From NCBI RefSeq assembly GCF_008974265.1, contig NZ_BKZW01000002.1, positions 1,488,001 through 1,552,000 on the forward strand: a DNA stretch of 64,000 nt, in the 5' to 3' direction. Below the pieces are notes generated by a model. It did not search any database and was not told the origin of the DNA. It was given only the letters and a program-made list of their open reading frames with translations. The DNA is from Dictyobacter vulcani (lineage in GTDB: Bacteria; Chloroflexota; Ktedonobacteria; Ktedonobacterales; Ktedonobacteraceae). Made by a program: the position numbers and the translations under genes. Shown here piece after piece: positions 9,234-17,641 of this stretch. Position 1 is the first letter of the stretch; each line of letters starts with the position of its first letter.

Positions 9234-9593
9234 CGTAACGGCAGGTCCCCTTGAAAGACAATCGTGAACGCCGCTCAGTCGCGGCTAGCTCCGCTCACAC
9301 GATTGCAAGGTAGGGCTTGGGCCCAATACGTTTCGTTGAAGGAGATAAACTCAACGGTATGGCGTGGCGTCCTCTCCACGTATGATTCGCTGCTTTTCTC
9401 CACCATGTTTTTTATGGTCACAAAAGCGCTTCACCGAAACGTATTGGGTCTTGGGCCTGCGACGTGCTCACGTACGAGTAGGCACCATCCAGACGCGGCA
9501 TACTCTTTTGGTGCGTTCACCTCACCACCATCACGTGTGTGAGGAACATATCAGATGTGGGCGGGCCGCAGGCTCAAGACCTGCCGTTACGCT
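9234..9593. mobile_element. Nested inverted-repeat element, MITE-like
   Basis: About 360 bp with no convincing gene. Outer arms CGTAACGGCAGGTC (9234-9247) and its complement (9580-9593). An inner pair, CCCAATACGTTTCG (9330-9343) with its complement (9436-9449), and a local hairpin near 9261-9306 lie inside. Nested arms and lack of coding potential fit a nonautonomous element or a structured RNA. The remaining gap 9594-9870 is AT-rich and holds only the ribosome-binding site of the next gene. Confidence 0.5.
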
Positions 9594-9870
9594 GTCTGGT
9601 AGATTATATATTTGCGAAAAATAGTGTATAATTAGAAGAACACATAGAATTTTTTATGTGTGCTGCCCTTTTTATACCTCTTCCTCTTAATGAAAGGGTG
9701 CGCAAGCGATCCTCTCTACTATGCACTCATATTTTTCTGATCTGGTCCTCGCGCCTGTGTTTGGGCCTGCTTGCTAAGATGAATGTATCATCAGGATGAA
9801 GGACCAGACACATCTTTTTCTAGGTGAGTTTTTGGGTTCAGAATGAGCAGTTTCCGATCGGAGTAAAACC

Positions 9871-10122
9871 ATGCATGATTCCATAACGCAAATGCGGCTT
9901 TCGATGCGCTTAGAAAAATATTTGAGCGATTATACGGATAAAAATGTCAGAAAAGATACGCTGTACCGTGCTGAGTGGGATGCGGCCTGGCACAGAGCCG
10001 ACGTTGCTCGTACACAGAGTATCCTTACTCCAGAGATGGTTGATGATGTCCGGTTAGCATTGAATCAGCTAGAGACTACAAAAGGCATCCCTCCACTATT
10101 TTTTAAGCATACTGGTATTTAG
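9871..10122 (+). CDS. Hypothetical protein upstream of mgtA
   Basis: 83 residues, not recognised. ATG at 9871 with GGAG 9 nt upstream. The composition is charged and predicted soluble, with helical stretches (MRLEKYLSDYTDKNVRKDTL; TPEMVDDVRLALNQLE) and no cysteines or membrane segment. It ends 62 bp before the mgtA start in the same direction, so both may be co-transcribed. A role in controlling the ATPase is only a possibility. Confidence 0.55.
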   Translation: MHDSITQMRLSMRLEKYLSDYTDKNVRKDTLYRAEWDAAWHRADVARTQSILTPEMVDDVRLALNQLETTKGIPPLFFKHTGI

Positions 10123-10184
10123 CAGCAGTATGTGACATTACTACTGGTAATACATGCTTTATTGTTGTGTCTCTGGAGAGAATT

Positions 10185-12743
10185 ATGCAAAGTTCATTTA
10201 CTTCACAGGCCGCGCAGGAATCGTCTGGTCAAGAAAACGTGCCTTTACATACGCTGCCTGTGAAAAAGCTGTTTGAGCAGCTAGATAGTAGTGAACGTGG
10301 ACTAACAAGTGAGGAAGCGCGCAGGCGGCAGGAGAAATATGGGCCGAACGATACAACCGGAGTAAAGCGCAGCTCGGCAGTGGTCCAATTTCTCCGGCTC
10401 TTCTTGAATCCTCTGGTCGCCATTCTACTGGTGGCAGGATTGGTTTCAGCCATCCTGGGCGATCCTGTCAATGCCAGTATTATTATTTCTATTGTTATCC
10501 TCAGCAATATTTTGAATTTTGTCCAGACCTATCAATCCCAGAATGCGGTTGAGAAGCTGCGGGCCAACGTCTCGCCGAAGGCTACCGTGTTACGGGATGG
10601 AGCATGGACTGAGCTCCCACGGCGTGAACTCGTGCCGGGCGATATGATCCGCCTCGCCGCAGGAGATCTGGTTCCCGCTGATGCGCGTCTGGTCCAATCA
10701 ACCGATCTGCATATCCAGCAAGCCGCGCTGACCGGTGAATCATTGCCTGTCGATAAAAACGCGGATGACATTGAGGCGCCGACAGAAAGCTTTGCCGAGG
10801 TCCACAATTGTGTCTTTCTTGGTACCTCCGTGGTGAGTGGGAGTGGGACCGCCCTGGTTATCGCCATTGGTCGGGACACAGCCTTTGGGGATATCGCCGT
10901 GCGTCTGGCCAGTCGGGCACCTGAGACCGAGTTCCAGCGCGGCATTAAAGGCTTCGGACAGTTGATCATGCAGACGGTCTTCTTTTTGGTGTTCTTTATT
11001 GTCCTGGTTGGAGTACTTGGACGCCACCCGCCATTTGAGACGATGCTCTTCGCCATTTCACTCGCAGTGGGCCTTACGCCTGAATTCTTGCCGATGATCA
11101 CAACCGTGACCCTGGGACGCGGCGCTTTACGTATGGCAAAGCAGAAGGTCATCGTCAAGCATCTGGAATCCATCCAGAATTTTGGCAGTATCGACACACT
11201 GTGCAGCGATAAAACGGGGACACTAACCAGTGGTGAGACCAGGTTGGAAGGCCATCTTGATCTACACGGTCATGAATCTGAGCGTGTGTTGCTGTTTGGA
11301 TATTTGAACAGTGCGAACGAGACCGGGATCAAGAGTCCGCTTGATGAAGCTATTTTGCACTATCGCAAGCTTGATGTCAGTGCCTATCACAAGATTGGCG
11401 AGATACCGTTTGACTTTGAGCGGCGCAGTCTCTCTGTGGTGGTCCAGCATGAGGGCGAAACCTTACTGATCACCAAAGGCGCTCCTGAAAGCGTGCTGGA
11501 ACATTGTACCGCTTATGAAGGCGACGGCGAGCGCAGTGTGAGTGAGGAGTCACGGACAGCCTATGCGAATACCTATCGTGACCTGAGTCGCCAGGGATAT
11601 CGGGTGCTCGCCGTTGCCTATCGCTCTATTTCCCCGCAGGACAAATATCGTCCAACGGATGAGCAAGGACTGGTACTCTGTGGTTTCCTGACCTTTGCTG
11701 ATCCGCCTAAAGCCGATGTGGCACAGGTGCTACAGGCGCTCAAAAACGATGGGGTACAGGTCAAGATCGTCACCGGTGACAACGAATTAGTTACCCATCA
11801 TGTCTGTGAACTGGTGGGTTTAGAGAGTAGCAGAATCGTGCTGGGCAGTGAACTGGAGCATATGACCGATCCGGCGCTGGCTCAGGTCGTCGAGGAGGTT
11901 AATGTCTTCGCTCGTGTTTCGCCTGCGCAGAAGAATCGCATTATCCTGGCCCTCAAGAGTCGCAAGCACGTGGTTGGCTATATCGGTGATGGCATCAATG
12001 ATGCGCCATCATTGCATGCCGCAGATGTTGGAATCTCGGTCTCAACCGGCGTCGATGTCGCCAAGGACGCGGCCGATATCATCCTGCTCGAATCGAGTTT
12101 GCAGGTCCTGCATAATGGTATTTTGGAGGGGCGTAAAGCTTTTGGAAATGTCATCAAGTATTTGTTGATGGGAACCAGTTCAAACTTCGGAAATATGTTC
12201 AGTATGGCCGGAGCCTATGTCTTCCTGCCTTTCCTGCCCATGCTGCCAACGCAGATCTTGCTCAACAACTTTCTCTATGATCTGTCGCAGGTGACAATCC
12301 CAACCGATAATGTGGACGCCAGCTACATCAAAAAACCGCAGCACTGGGATATCGGCCTCTTCCGTAATTTCATGATCATTATTGGACCGATCAGCTCAAT
12401 CTTTGATTTCTTAACGTTCTTTATGATGTTGTGGATTTTCCACGCCGGCCCCGTGCTATTCCATACAGGGTGGTTCGTAGAATCACTCGCCACCCAGACA
12501 CTGGTCCTGTTTATTATTCGGACCGCAGGAAATCCGTTGCGAAGTCGCCCCAGTCGTATGCTAGCGATTACCACGCTCTTGATTGTCGCGATCGGCATCA
12601 TCCTGCCGTACACGCCACTGGCCGGTCCACTTGGCTTTACACCCTTGCCGCTCCTCTACTTCCTCTTCCTGATCGGCATGGTAATAACGTATCTCTTGCT
12701 CGTTGAACTGGTCAAGAGGCGCTTGATGAAGAGGTATGCTTGA
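10185..12743 (+). CDS. mgtA: Magnesium-translocating P-type ATPase (P3B)
   Basis: 852 residues from the ATG at 10185, which has GGAGAG 4 nt upstream; a GTG at 10167 is an alternative. It imports Mg2+ using ATP. In order: cation-ATPase N-domain (LTSEEARRRQEKYGPND), two membrane helix pairs, LTGESLPVDK actuator loop, SLAVGLTPEFLPM in the membrane core, DKTGTLTSGETRLEGH with the phosphorylated Asp near residue 342, LNSANETGIKSPLDEAI typical of MgtA, GDGINDAPSL, and six C-terminal helices. Length and motifs match full-length MgtA. No M-box-like leader is apparent in the short upstream spacer. Confidence 0.93.
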   Translation: MQSSFTSQAAQESSGQENVPLHTLPVKKLFEQLDSSERGLTSEEARRRQEKYGPNDTTGVKRSSAVVQFLRLFLNPLVAILLVAGLVSAILGDPVNASIIISIVILSNILNFVQTYQSQNAVEKLRANVSPKATVLRDGAWTELPRRELVPGDMIRLAAGDLVPADARLVQSTDLHIQQAALTGESLPVDKNADDIEAPTESFAEVHNCVFLGTSVVSGSGTALVIAIGRDTAFGDIAVRLASRAPETEFQRGIKGFGQLIMQTVFFLVFFIVLVGVLGRHPPFETMLFAISLAVGLTPEFLPMITTVTLGRGALRMAKQKVIVKHLESIQNFGSIDTLCSDKTGTLTSGETRLEGHLDLHGHESERVLLFGYLNSANETGIKSPLDEAILHYRKLDVSAYHKIGEIPFDFERRSLSVVVQHEGETLLITKGAPESVLEHCTAYEGDGERSVSEESRTAYANTYRDLSRQGYRVLAVAYRSISPQDKYRPTDEQGLVLCGFLTFADPPKADVAQVLQALKNDGVQVKIVTGDNELVTHHVCELVGLESSRIVLGSELEHMTDPALAQVVEEVNVFARVSPAQKNRIILALKSRKHVVGYIGDGINDAPSLHAADVGISVSTGVDVAKDAADIILLESSLQVLHNGILEGRKAFGNVIKYLLMGTSSNFGNMFSMAGAYVFLPFLPMLPTQILLNNFLYDLSQVTIPTDNVDASYIKKPQHWDIGLFRNFMIIIGPISSIFDFLTFFMMLWIFHAGPVLFHTGWFVESLATQTLVLFIIRTAGNPLRSRPSRMLAITTLLIVAIGIILPYTPLAGPLGFTPLPLLYFLFLIGMVITYLLLVELVKRRLMKRYA

Positions 12744-13067
12744 AAACCTCTTGCCTATCGACAGCAAAATTATAAACACCTATTTGTGTGGATTTATGGT
12801 ATTATTGACTTTTGTTGATTTTTATATTATGTATATTAAAGAAAGATTTTTTGATGATTAGTAGCATGTGCTATACAATGGATGAATTTAAGCGCGAGTA
12901 TCAGGAAATGTGCCTCTCTTGATTCTCTGCTTCTGTGGTAGGGCAGATGTGGGTGCCGGGTTGTCTACAGAGGGATCTGGATCTCATGCCTCGTGAACGC
13001 AGTTCGTATCTCCACCATACAGAACTTTCAAGCTTATGATGTTTCAGGTTGAGGGGAGAAAAGATTT
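12744..13067. other. Intergenic, AT-rich, no gene
   Basis: 324 bp between mgtA and the MauE-thioredoxin gene. TTGACT near 12806 followed by an AT-rich stretch could be a sigma-A-like promoter, but the spacing to a -10 box is imperfect. The strong ribosome site of the next gene (GAGGGGAG) lies at the right end. Confidence 0.4.
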
Positions 13068-14645
13068 ATGGCTGTCGCTTTACTGCTGGTACGACTCCTG
13101 CTCTCATTCATTTTCCTGCTTGCTGGCCTGGCCAAACTGGCTGATCTGGCGGGATCGCAAAAAGCCTTGCGTGATTTTGGGCTTCCGGACGTACTCGCCA
13201 GACCGCTGGGAAGCATATTACCTATTGTCGAAATTGTGCTTGCGGTCGGGCTTGCGTCGCGCGTCTGGTCCGGGTTGGCTGCTCCAGGAGCGCTGATACT
13301 GCTGCTCGTTTTTTGTGCAGGTATCGGCTATAACCTGGCCCGTGGACGTAAACCGGATTGTCACTGTTTTGGACAACTGTACTCAGCTCCAGCGGGTCCT
13401 GCGGCGCTTGGACGCAATGCTCTACTAGCGTTGCTGGCTCTGGCTGTGACCATATTTGGGAGCAGAAGCACCAGCATGAGCGCCACGAGCTGGTTTACTG
13501 CCAGGCCCATGTTGCAACAGCTTATGCTTCTGCTCGCGATTATCGTTGTGCCGCTGCTCATAGGCGGTGGCTGGCTATTACTGCAAGCACTGCGTCAACA
13601 AGGACTGCTGTTGCTGCGTCTTGATCGTGTTGAGAATCGCCTCGGGCAGGCTGGCATTTTGTTGGAGAAGACGCAAGAAGAAGAGTCTGGCACTGGATTG
13701 CCCGTTGGAGCACCGGCTCCAGCATTTTCAGGCAAAGGACTGGATGGCGAGATCATCTCCCTGCATGGCTTGCTGGCCGTTGGCAAGCCTGTGGTACTTG
13801 TCTTTACTGATCCTGACTGTGCTCCCTGTGCAGTGCTCATACCTGAGATCGGGCGCTGGCAGCGAGCATATGCCAGTAAGCTAACGGTGGCTTTATTGAG
13901 TCGCGGTACGGTTGAAGCTAATCGCGCGAAAACGTCTGAGCATCACATCACACGTATCGTGTTACAAAACAGTGACGAGCTTGACAAACTTTATGCCATC
14001 CATGGCACCCCCAGCGCGGTACTTGTCCATGCTGATGGTCTGATTGAGAGTCCGGTCGCCGCAGGTATAGAGAGCATACGGACCCTGGTAGCGAATACGG
14101 TACATCTACCCGTCTGGCGACGGCGGTTGCCTGTTGTCGTGGCAGGCAATAACAACAGCGCCGCTCCCGAACTCCAAGCACCCGCTATTGGTACACCCGC
14201 CCCGGCTTTCAGTCTGCCTGATTTGAACGGTGAGACGGTGGACTCGAACTCGTTGCGTGGTCAGCCAACGTTGTTACTCTTCTGGAATCCAGACTGTGGC
14301 TATTGTAAGAATATACTCCCAGACTTGCATGCATGGGAAGCCGAACCGCCTCAGGGAGCGCCGCGCCTGTTGATCATCTCGAGTGGAACGCTAGAGCAAA
14401 ACCGCTTGCTGGGCTTGCGCGCCCCTGTTTTGCTCGGTGAAGACACCAATGTGCGGGCACAATTTGGTGCCACCGGTACACCAATGGCCATCCTGATAGA
14501 TGCCCAGGGAAAGATCGCATCGGCCCTGGCGCAGGGATCATTTGAGGTACTGAGACTTGCCTATCAAAATCCAGCAGCAGATGGAGCACAATTCCCCGAT
14601 ACGCCCGACGAGAAGCAAATTCCTACCGTGAGTGAGCATCGGTAA
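13068..14645 (+). CDS. MauE-type membrane protein fused to two thioredoxin/TlpA-like domains
   Basis: 525 residues. ATG at 13068 with GAGGGGAG upstream. The N-terminal ~130 residues form four membrane helices of the MauE/DoxX type, carrying the loop cysteines of DCHCFGQL. One more helix (near residues 150-175) and a short coiled linker lead to two thioredoxin-fold domains: the first has FTDPDCAPC (CAPC) near residue 253, the second FWNPDCGYC (CGYC) near residue 410. Each domain has its conserved cis-proline loop (GTPSAVL; GTPMAIL). MauE proteins pass electrons across the membrane to an extracytoplasmic thioredoxin, so this is probably a self-contained disulfide relay. Confidence 0.85.
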   Translation: MAVALLLVRLLLSFIFLLAGLAKLADLAGSQKALRDFGLPDVLARPLGSILPIVEIVLAVGLASRVWSGLAAPGALILLLVFCAGIGYNLARGRKPDCHCFGQLYSAPAGPAALGRNALLALLALAVTIFGSRSTSMSATSWFTARPMLQQLMLLLAIIVVPLLIGGGWLLLQALRQQGLLLLRLDRVENRLGQAGILLEKTQEEESGTGLPVGAPAPAFSGKGLDGEIISLHGLLAVGKPVVLVFTDPDCAPCAVLIPEIGRWQRAYASKLTVALLSRGTVEANRAKTSEHHITRIVLQNSDELDKLYAIHGTPSAVLVHADGLIESPVAAGIESIRTLVANTVHLPVWRRRLPVVVAGNNNSAAPELQAPAIGTPAPAFSLPDLNGETVDSNSLRGQPTLLLFWNPDCGYCKNILPDLHAWEAEPPQGAPRLLIISSGTLEQNRLLGLRAPVLLGEDTNVRAQFGATGTPMAILIDAQGKIASALAQGSFEVLRLAYQNPAADGAQFPDTPDEKQIPTVSEHR

Positions 14646-14707
14646 AGGAAACTGCAGGCTTTATCACTGAACAATGTCATTATATGTGAAATGCAAACAA
14701 GAAAAAG

Positions 14708-14748
14708 ATCCATTCCGGACGCTTATAGGGAAAAGAACCGGAATGGAT
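14708..14748. terminator. Hairpin after the MauE-thioredoxin gene
   Basis: ATCCATTCCGG (14708-14718) pairs perfectly with CCGGAATGGAT (14738-14748), an 11-bp stem. Only a short T-run follows, so it is a plausible but weak terminator. Confidence 0.5.
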
Positions 14749-14817
14749 TTCCGCGTTGAAACCTCCTATGCTATTATGTTGCACGGATGCAATTTTATGT
14801 TAGCAAAGGATGTGCTA

Positions 14818-15170
14818 TGTGACACTCCGCACGCCCTGAAGGGGCGGCGGCTTCTTGCACTCCTACGTAGTCGGCCCCCTGAGTCGGTGCCTCGTTGAGG
14901 CAACTCGTTGAAGACCGTAGTGGGTGAGGAATACACTCAAGCACAGATCCACACATCTGCTCGCTTGAAGGGCGGTGCCATGCCTGTTCACCGTTTCATG
15001 CCGTACCCGACGGGTGTGCAGCCAACGTCGGGTGTTTGGCGACCTGGAAAGGGTGAACACCTTTCTCTTTCGAAAACTGATGCATGCATCAGTGGGAGGC
15101 TTTTCTTGAACGATTTTGCCTGGCAACACTTCCTAAGGCCGTACAGCCTGTGCTGTCGTGCCTTCGTTGC
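14818..15170 (+). mobile_element. Structured IS200/IS605-superfamily remnant, possibly a standalone omega-RNA (IscB/HEARO-like)
   Basis: About 350 bp with no convincing protein but rich in short stems: GCACGCCCTGAAGGGGCGGC at the left end, GGTGCCTCGTTGAGGCAAC, GTACCCGACGGGTGTGC, AAAGGGTGAACACCTTT, and the perfect 18-bp palindrome ACTGATGCATGCATCAGT at 15076-15093. This GC-rich run of hairpins resembles the noncoding end of IS605-type or IscB loci, whose omega-RNA precedes the nuclease gene. No iscB or tnpB follows. The assignment is pattern recognition and needs a covariance-model search. Confidence 0.4.
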
Positions 15171-15541
15171 ACCTATGCAGTATAATCCAACCATGCATTC
15201 TATGCAACAAGCAAGGGCTAAAGCCCAGGAGAAACCCGCCTATCCGCCTGGGTTTAAACCACAGCGGCTTGCGGCGGGTTACGCTTTTGTCACTCTTAAC
15301 ACTATTTGGTGCAGCGGCGGTCAGTATTATGCTGCTCGCGTATGCTCTGGAAGCTCGTTCTCATCTCTGGGTATTGATCTTTGCCTTCGCGTGCGCGGCC
15401 TCATCTCTGTATGGATGGCTCTCTGGAACCTGGCCTTTTGGGGTTGTCGAAGGTATCTGGGCATTGGTTGCCCTGCGGCGCTGGTGGCGTCTGCGTCTAT
15501 CCTTTGTTCCGCCTGACGAGCCTGCCTCGATGGTCGAATAA
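15158..15541 (+). CDS. Small two- to three-helix membrane protein, start disturbed
   Basis: The conserved-looking part is the last ~85 residues: LLSLLTLFGAAAVSIMLLA, HLWVLIFAFACAASSLYGWL and FGVVEGIWALVALRRWW, giving two to three membrane helices with a basic end. The family is unknown. The alternative frame starting at 15175 or 15202 (MQQARAKAQEKPAYPPGF, then KPQRLAAGYAF) looks more like a natural N-terminus and would need a frame change near 15285. Either the gene carries an indel or the element just upstream replaced its original start. Confidence 0.5.
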   Translation: MPSLHLCSIIQPCILCNKQGLKPRRNPPIRLGLNHSGLRRVTLLSLLTLFGAAAVSIMLLAYALEARSHLWVLIFAFACAASSLYGWLSGTWPFGVVEGIWALVALRRWWRLRLSFVPPDEPASMVE

Positions 15542-15666
15542 AGACAGAAATTATGGATGAAGATCGCATCCTGCTTTATTCCACTTTCGTATTAGTATTA
15601 ACAGACTTGTGCGTAAAAAACAGAACAGTATAAGCTTGTGGAGAGCCCGTGCTGTGAAAGGATACG

Positions 15667-16587
15667 ATGAAACAGCAATCTCTGCGTGTGTATATGTACT
15701 TATCGATAGCCGCAGCGCTGGTGACGATGGGGGTTAAGTTTATTGGTTATTTTCTGACAGGTTCGGTCGGACTCTTTTCGGACGCCGCTGAATCGGTCGT
15801 TAATCTGGTGGCGGCCCTGGTAGGACTGTGGGCGGTCACGCTGGCGGCGCGACCTGCTGATGCGGATCATACCTATGGGCATACCAAGTCTGAATATTTC
15901 TCTAGTGGCGTTGAGGGGGCGTTAATTCTGGTGGCGGCCCTGATCATTGCTGTTGAAGCTATTCCGCGCCTGTTGCATCCTGAACCAATTAGTCAGGCGT
16001 TTGTTGGTTTGTCCTTCTCGGTCTTTGGGGCCGTGATCAACGGTGTGCTTGCGTGGTTTATGTTACGTGCAGGCAAGAAGCAACGCTCTATTACCCTGGA
16101 AGCGGATGCACACCATCTCTTTGCTGACGTGGTCACAACTGTAGGCGTCCTGGTGGGAGTGCTCCTGGTGGCAATCACCAGATGGTATATCCTCGATCCA
16201 ATCGTAGCCTTGCTGGTCGCAGTCAACATCATCTGGACGGGCGTCAAACTGCTACGGCAAACAGGATTGGGCTTACTTGATACCGCATTACCAAAAGAAG
16301 ATCGGGACGCAGTCAACAAAGTCTTAGACACCTATCGCAAGCAGGGAATTGATTTTCATGCCCTGCGCAACCGCATGGCTGGCAGACGGCGTTTTGTCTC
16401 CTTTCATGTGATTGTGCCAGGAAATTGGACAGTGCTCAAGGGGCATTCCATCTGTGAGAAGATTGAACTGGAGATTTGTCAGGCCTTGCCAGAAAGCACC
16501 GTGTTTACTCATCTCGAACCAAAAGAAGATCCTGTCACCTTTGAAGATATTAATTTAGATCGAGAAACTCCTTCCCAGACAAACTGA
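15667..16587 (+). CDS. Cation diffusion facilitator (CDF) transporter
   Basis: 306 residues. ATG at 15667 after AAAGGATACG. It exports a divalent metal in exchange for protons. Six membrane helices precede a cytoplasmic ferredoxin-like domain (FVSFHVIVPGNWTVLKGHSI). The transport-site residues are seen as LFSDAAESVVN in helix 2 and EADAHHLFADVVTT in helix 5 (HxxxD). The helix-2 site reads DxxxS rather than the HxxxD or DxxxD of well-known zinc and iron CDF proteins, so the metal is uncertain. It is probably monocistronic, with a strong hairpin after the stop. Confidence 0.9.
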   Translation: MKQQSLRVYMYLSIAAALVTMGVKFIGYFLTGSVGLFSDAAESVVNLVAALVGLWAVTLAARPADADHTYGHTKSEYFSSGVEGALILVAALIIAVEAIPRLLHPEPISQAFVGLSFSVFGAVINGVLAWFMLRAGKKQRSITLEADAHHLFADVVTTVGVLVGVLLVAITRWYILDPIVALLVAVNIIWTGVKLLRQTGLGLLDTALPKEDRDAVNKVLDTYRKQGIDFHALRNRMAGRRRFVSFHVIVPGNWTVLKGHSICEKIELEICQALPESTVFTHLEPKEDPVTFEDINLDRETPSQTN

Positions 16588-16618
16588 TGTTCGTTATGAT
16601 CATTTTGTGTTGTTGAAT

Positions 16619-16660
16619 AAAGAGCTTGTCTGGTTATATGCAATATCAGGCAAGCTCTTT
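16619..16660. terminator. Terminator hairpin after the CDF gene
   Basis: AAAGAGCTTG (16619-16628) pairs perfectly with CAAGCTCTTT (16651-16660), and pairing can extend inward through CTG/CAG. The A and T ends would make it work in both directions. Confidence 0.65.
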
Positions 16661-16756
16661 GAGGCTATCTCTAGTCGCCGCTCGTAAAATAGCTAGAGGG
16701 CAGGTTTTATCCCTATGGGAAAGCTATGCCGCTATGTGTACGGCATGAAAATACAA

Positions 16757-16798
16757 TAGCGTATCCTGGACTGCCCTTGACCGATCCAGGATACGCTA
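16757..16798. promoter_or_regulatory. Strong hairpin upstream of the VIT-family gene
   Basis: TAGCGTATCCTGGA (16757-16770) and its exact complement (16785-16798) form a 14-bp stem with a 14-nt loop, followed by an AT repeat. It lies 67 bp before the VIT start, so it may be a second terminator for upstream transcription or a leader structure. Confidence 0.45.
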
Positions 16799-16865
16799 AA
16801 TATATATATATGTGTTAAGGCATTTTGAGGAACTGTCCTCAGCAGAAAATAAGCGAGGCGTAGTT

Positions 16866-17564
16866 ATGCCACAAACACCACATACTGAGAAACATTTCAC
16901 GGCTGGCGAGACAATTAGAGATATTGTGATTGGTATGTCAGACGGATTAACGGTTCCGTTTGCGCTGGCGGCCGGTCTGTCGGGCGCAGTCAGTTCGACG
17001 ACCATTATCATTACCGCAGGTCTGGCCGAGATCGCAGCAGGCTCGATCGCGATGGGACTAGGTGGTTATCTGGCCGCCCGTAGTGATGCTGAACATTATG
17101 CCAACGAGCGTCTGCGTGAGGTGCAGGAAGTTAAAGAGAAGAGCGATGCCGAGAAAGCGGAAGTCAGGGATGTCTTCACCTCGTACGGCCTCAATGAAAC
17201 CGAAAGTGCTCCTATTGTCGAAGCCCTCAGTAAACGTCCGGAGGCCTGGGTTGATTTTATGATGCGCTTTGAGCTTGGACTTGAGAAGCCAGATCCAAAA
17301 CGTGCGCTCACCAGTGCGCTGACCATTGCCGTATCTTATATCGTTGGCGGCTTGATACCGCTAAGTCCCTACTTTATTTTCTCACCAGCCACTACCGCGC
17401 TATTGTATTCGGTTATTGCCACTCTGATCGCCTTGCTTGTATTCGGCTATGTTAAAGGGCGCTTCACCGGTGCAAAACCTTTCAGAAGCGCGTTTCAAAC
17501 TGCACTTATAGGTGGGCTCGCCGCGGCCGCAGCCTTCATGATCGCACGCTTTATTTCCAGATAG
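16866..17564 (+). CDS. VIT1/CCC1-family iron/manganese transporter
   Basis: 232 residues from the ATG at 16866 (GAGG upstream); a GTG at 16812 gives an unsupported extension. Helix 1 reads IVIGMSDGLTVPFALAAGLS and the second helix ends in GSIAMGLGGYLAARSDAEHY, both hallmarks of the VIT family. A charged glutamate-rich cytoplasmic region follows (residues ~85-145), then three C-terminal helices. The family moves Fe2+ or Mn2+ out of the cytoplasm. With the CDF and P-type ATPase genes nearby, this area is rich in metal efflux. Confidence 0.88.
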   Translation: MPQTPHTEKHFTAGETIRDIVIGMSDGLTVPFALAAGLSGAVSSTTIIITAGLAEIAAGSIAMGLGGYLAARSDAEHYANERLREVQEVKEKSDAEKAEVRDVFTSYGLNETESAPIVEALSKRPEAWVDFMMRFELGLEKPDPKRALTSALTIAVSYIVGGLIPLSPYFIFSPATTALLYSVIATLIALLVFGYVKGRFTGAKPFRSAFQTALIGGLAAAAAFMIARFISR

Positions 17565-17641
17565 CGTCTGCTTCTCGTGTGATGTCCAGTATCCGTGTAT
17601 AACACATGCATACTGGACACCACACGAGAAAAATTCAGACG
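17565..17641. terminator. Bidirectional terminator between VIT gene and decayed alcohol dehydrogenase
   Basis: TCTCGTGTGATGTCCAGTAT (17573-17592) pairs with 17610-17629 with one mismatch in 20 bp. Outer CGTCTG/CAGACG add a further 6 bp. It begins at the VIT stop and lies between convergent genes. Confidence 0.7.

Noticed and set aside
9594-10184. Magnesium riboswitch upstream of mgtA
   Set aside because: No M-box-like multi-helix pattern could be drawn, and a protein gene occupies the near upstream region.
14908-15516. 202-codon open frame on the plus strand
   Set aside because: The first 90 codons run through structured noncoding DNA and the last part is out of frame with the membrane protein. 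Only its middle (from 15175) may be a real N-terminus.
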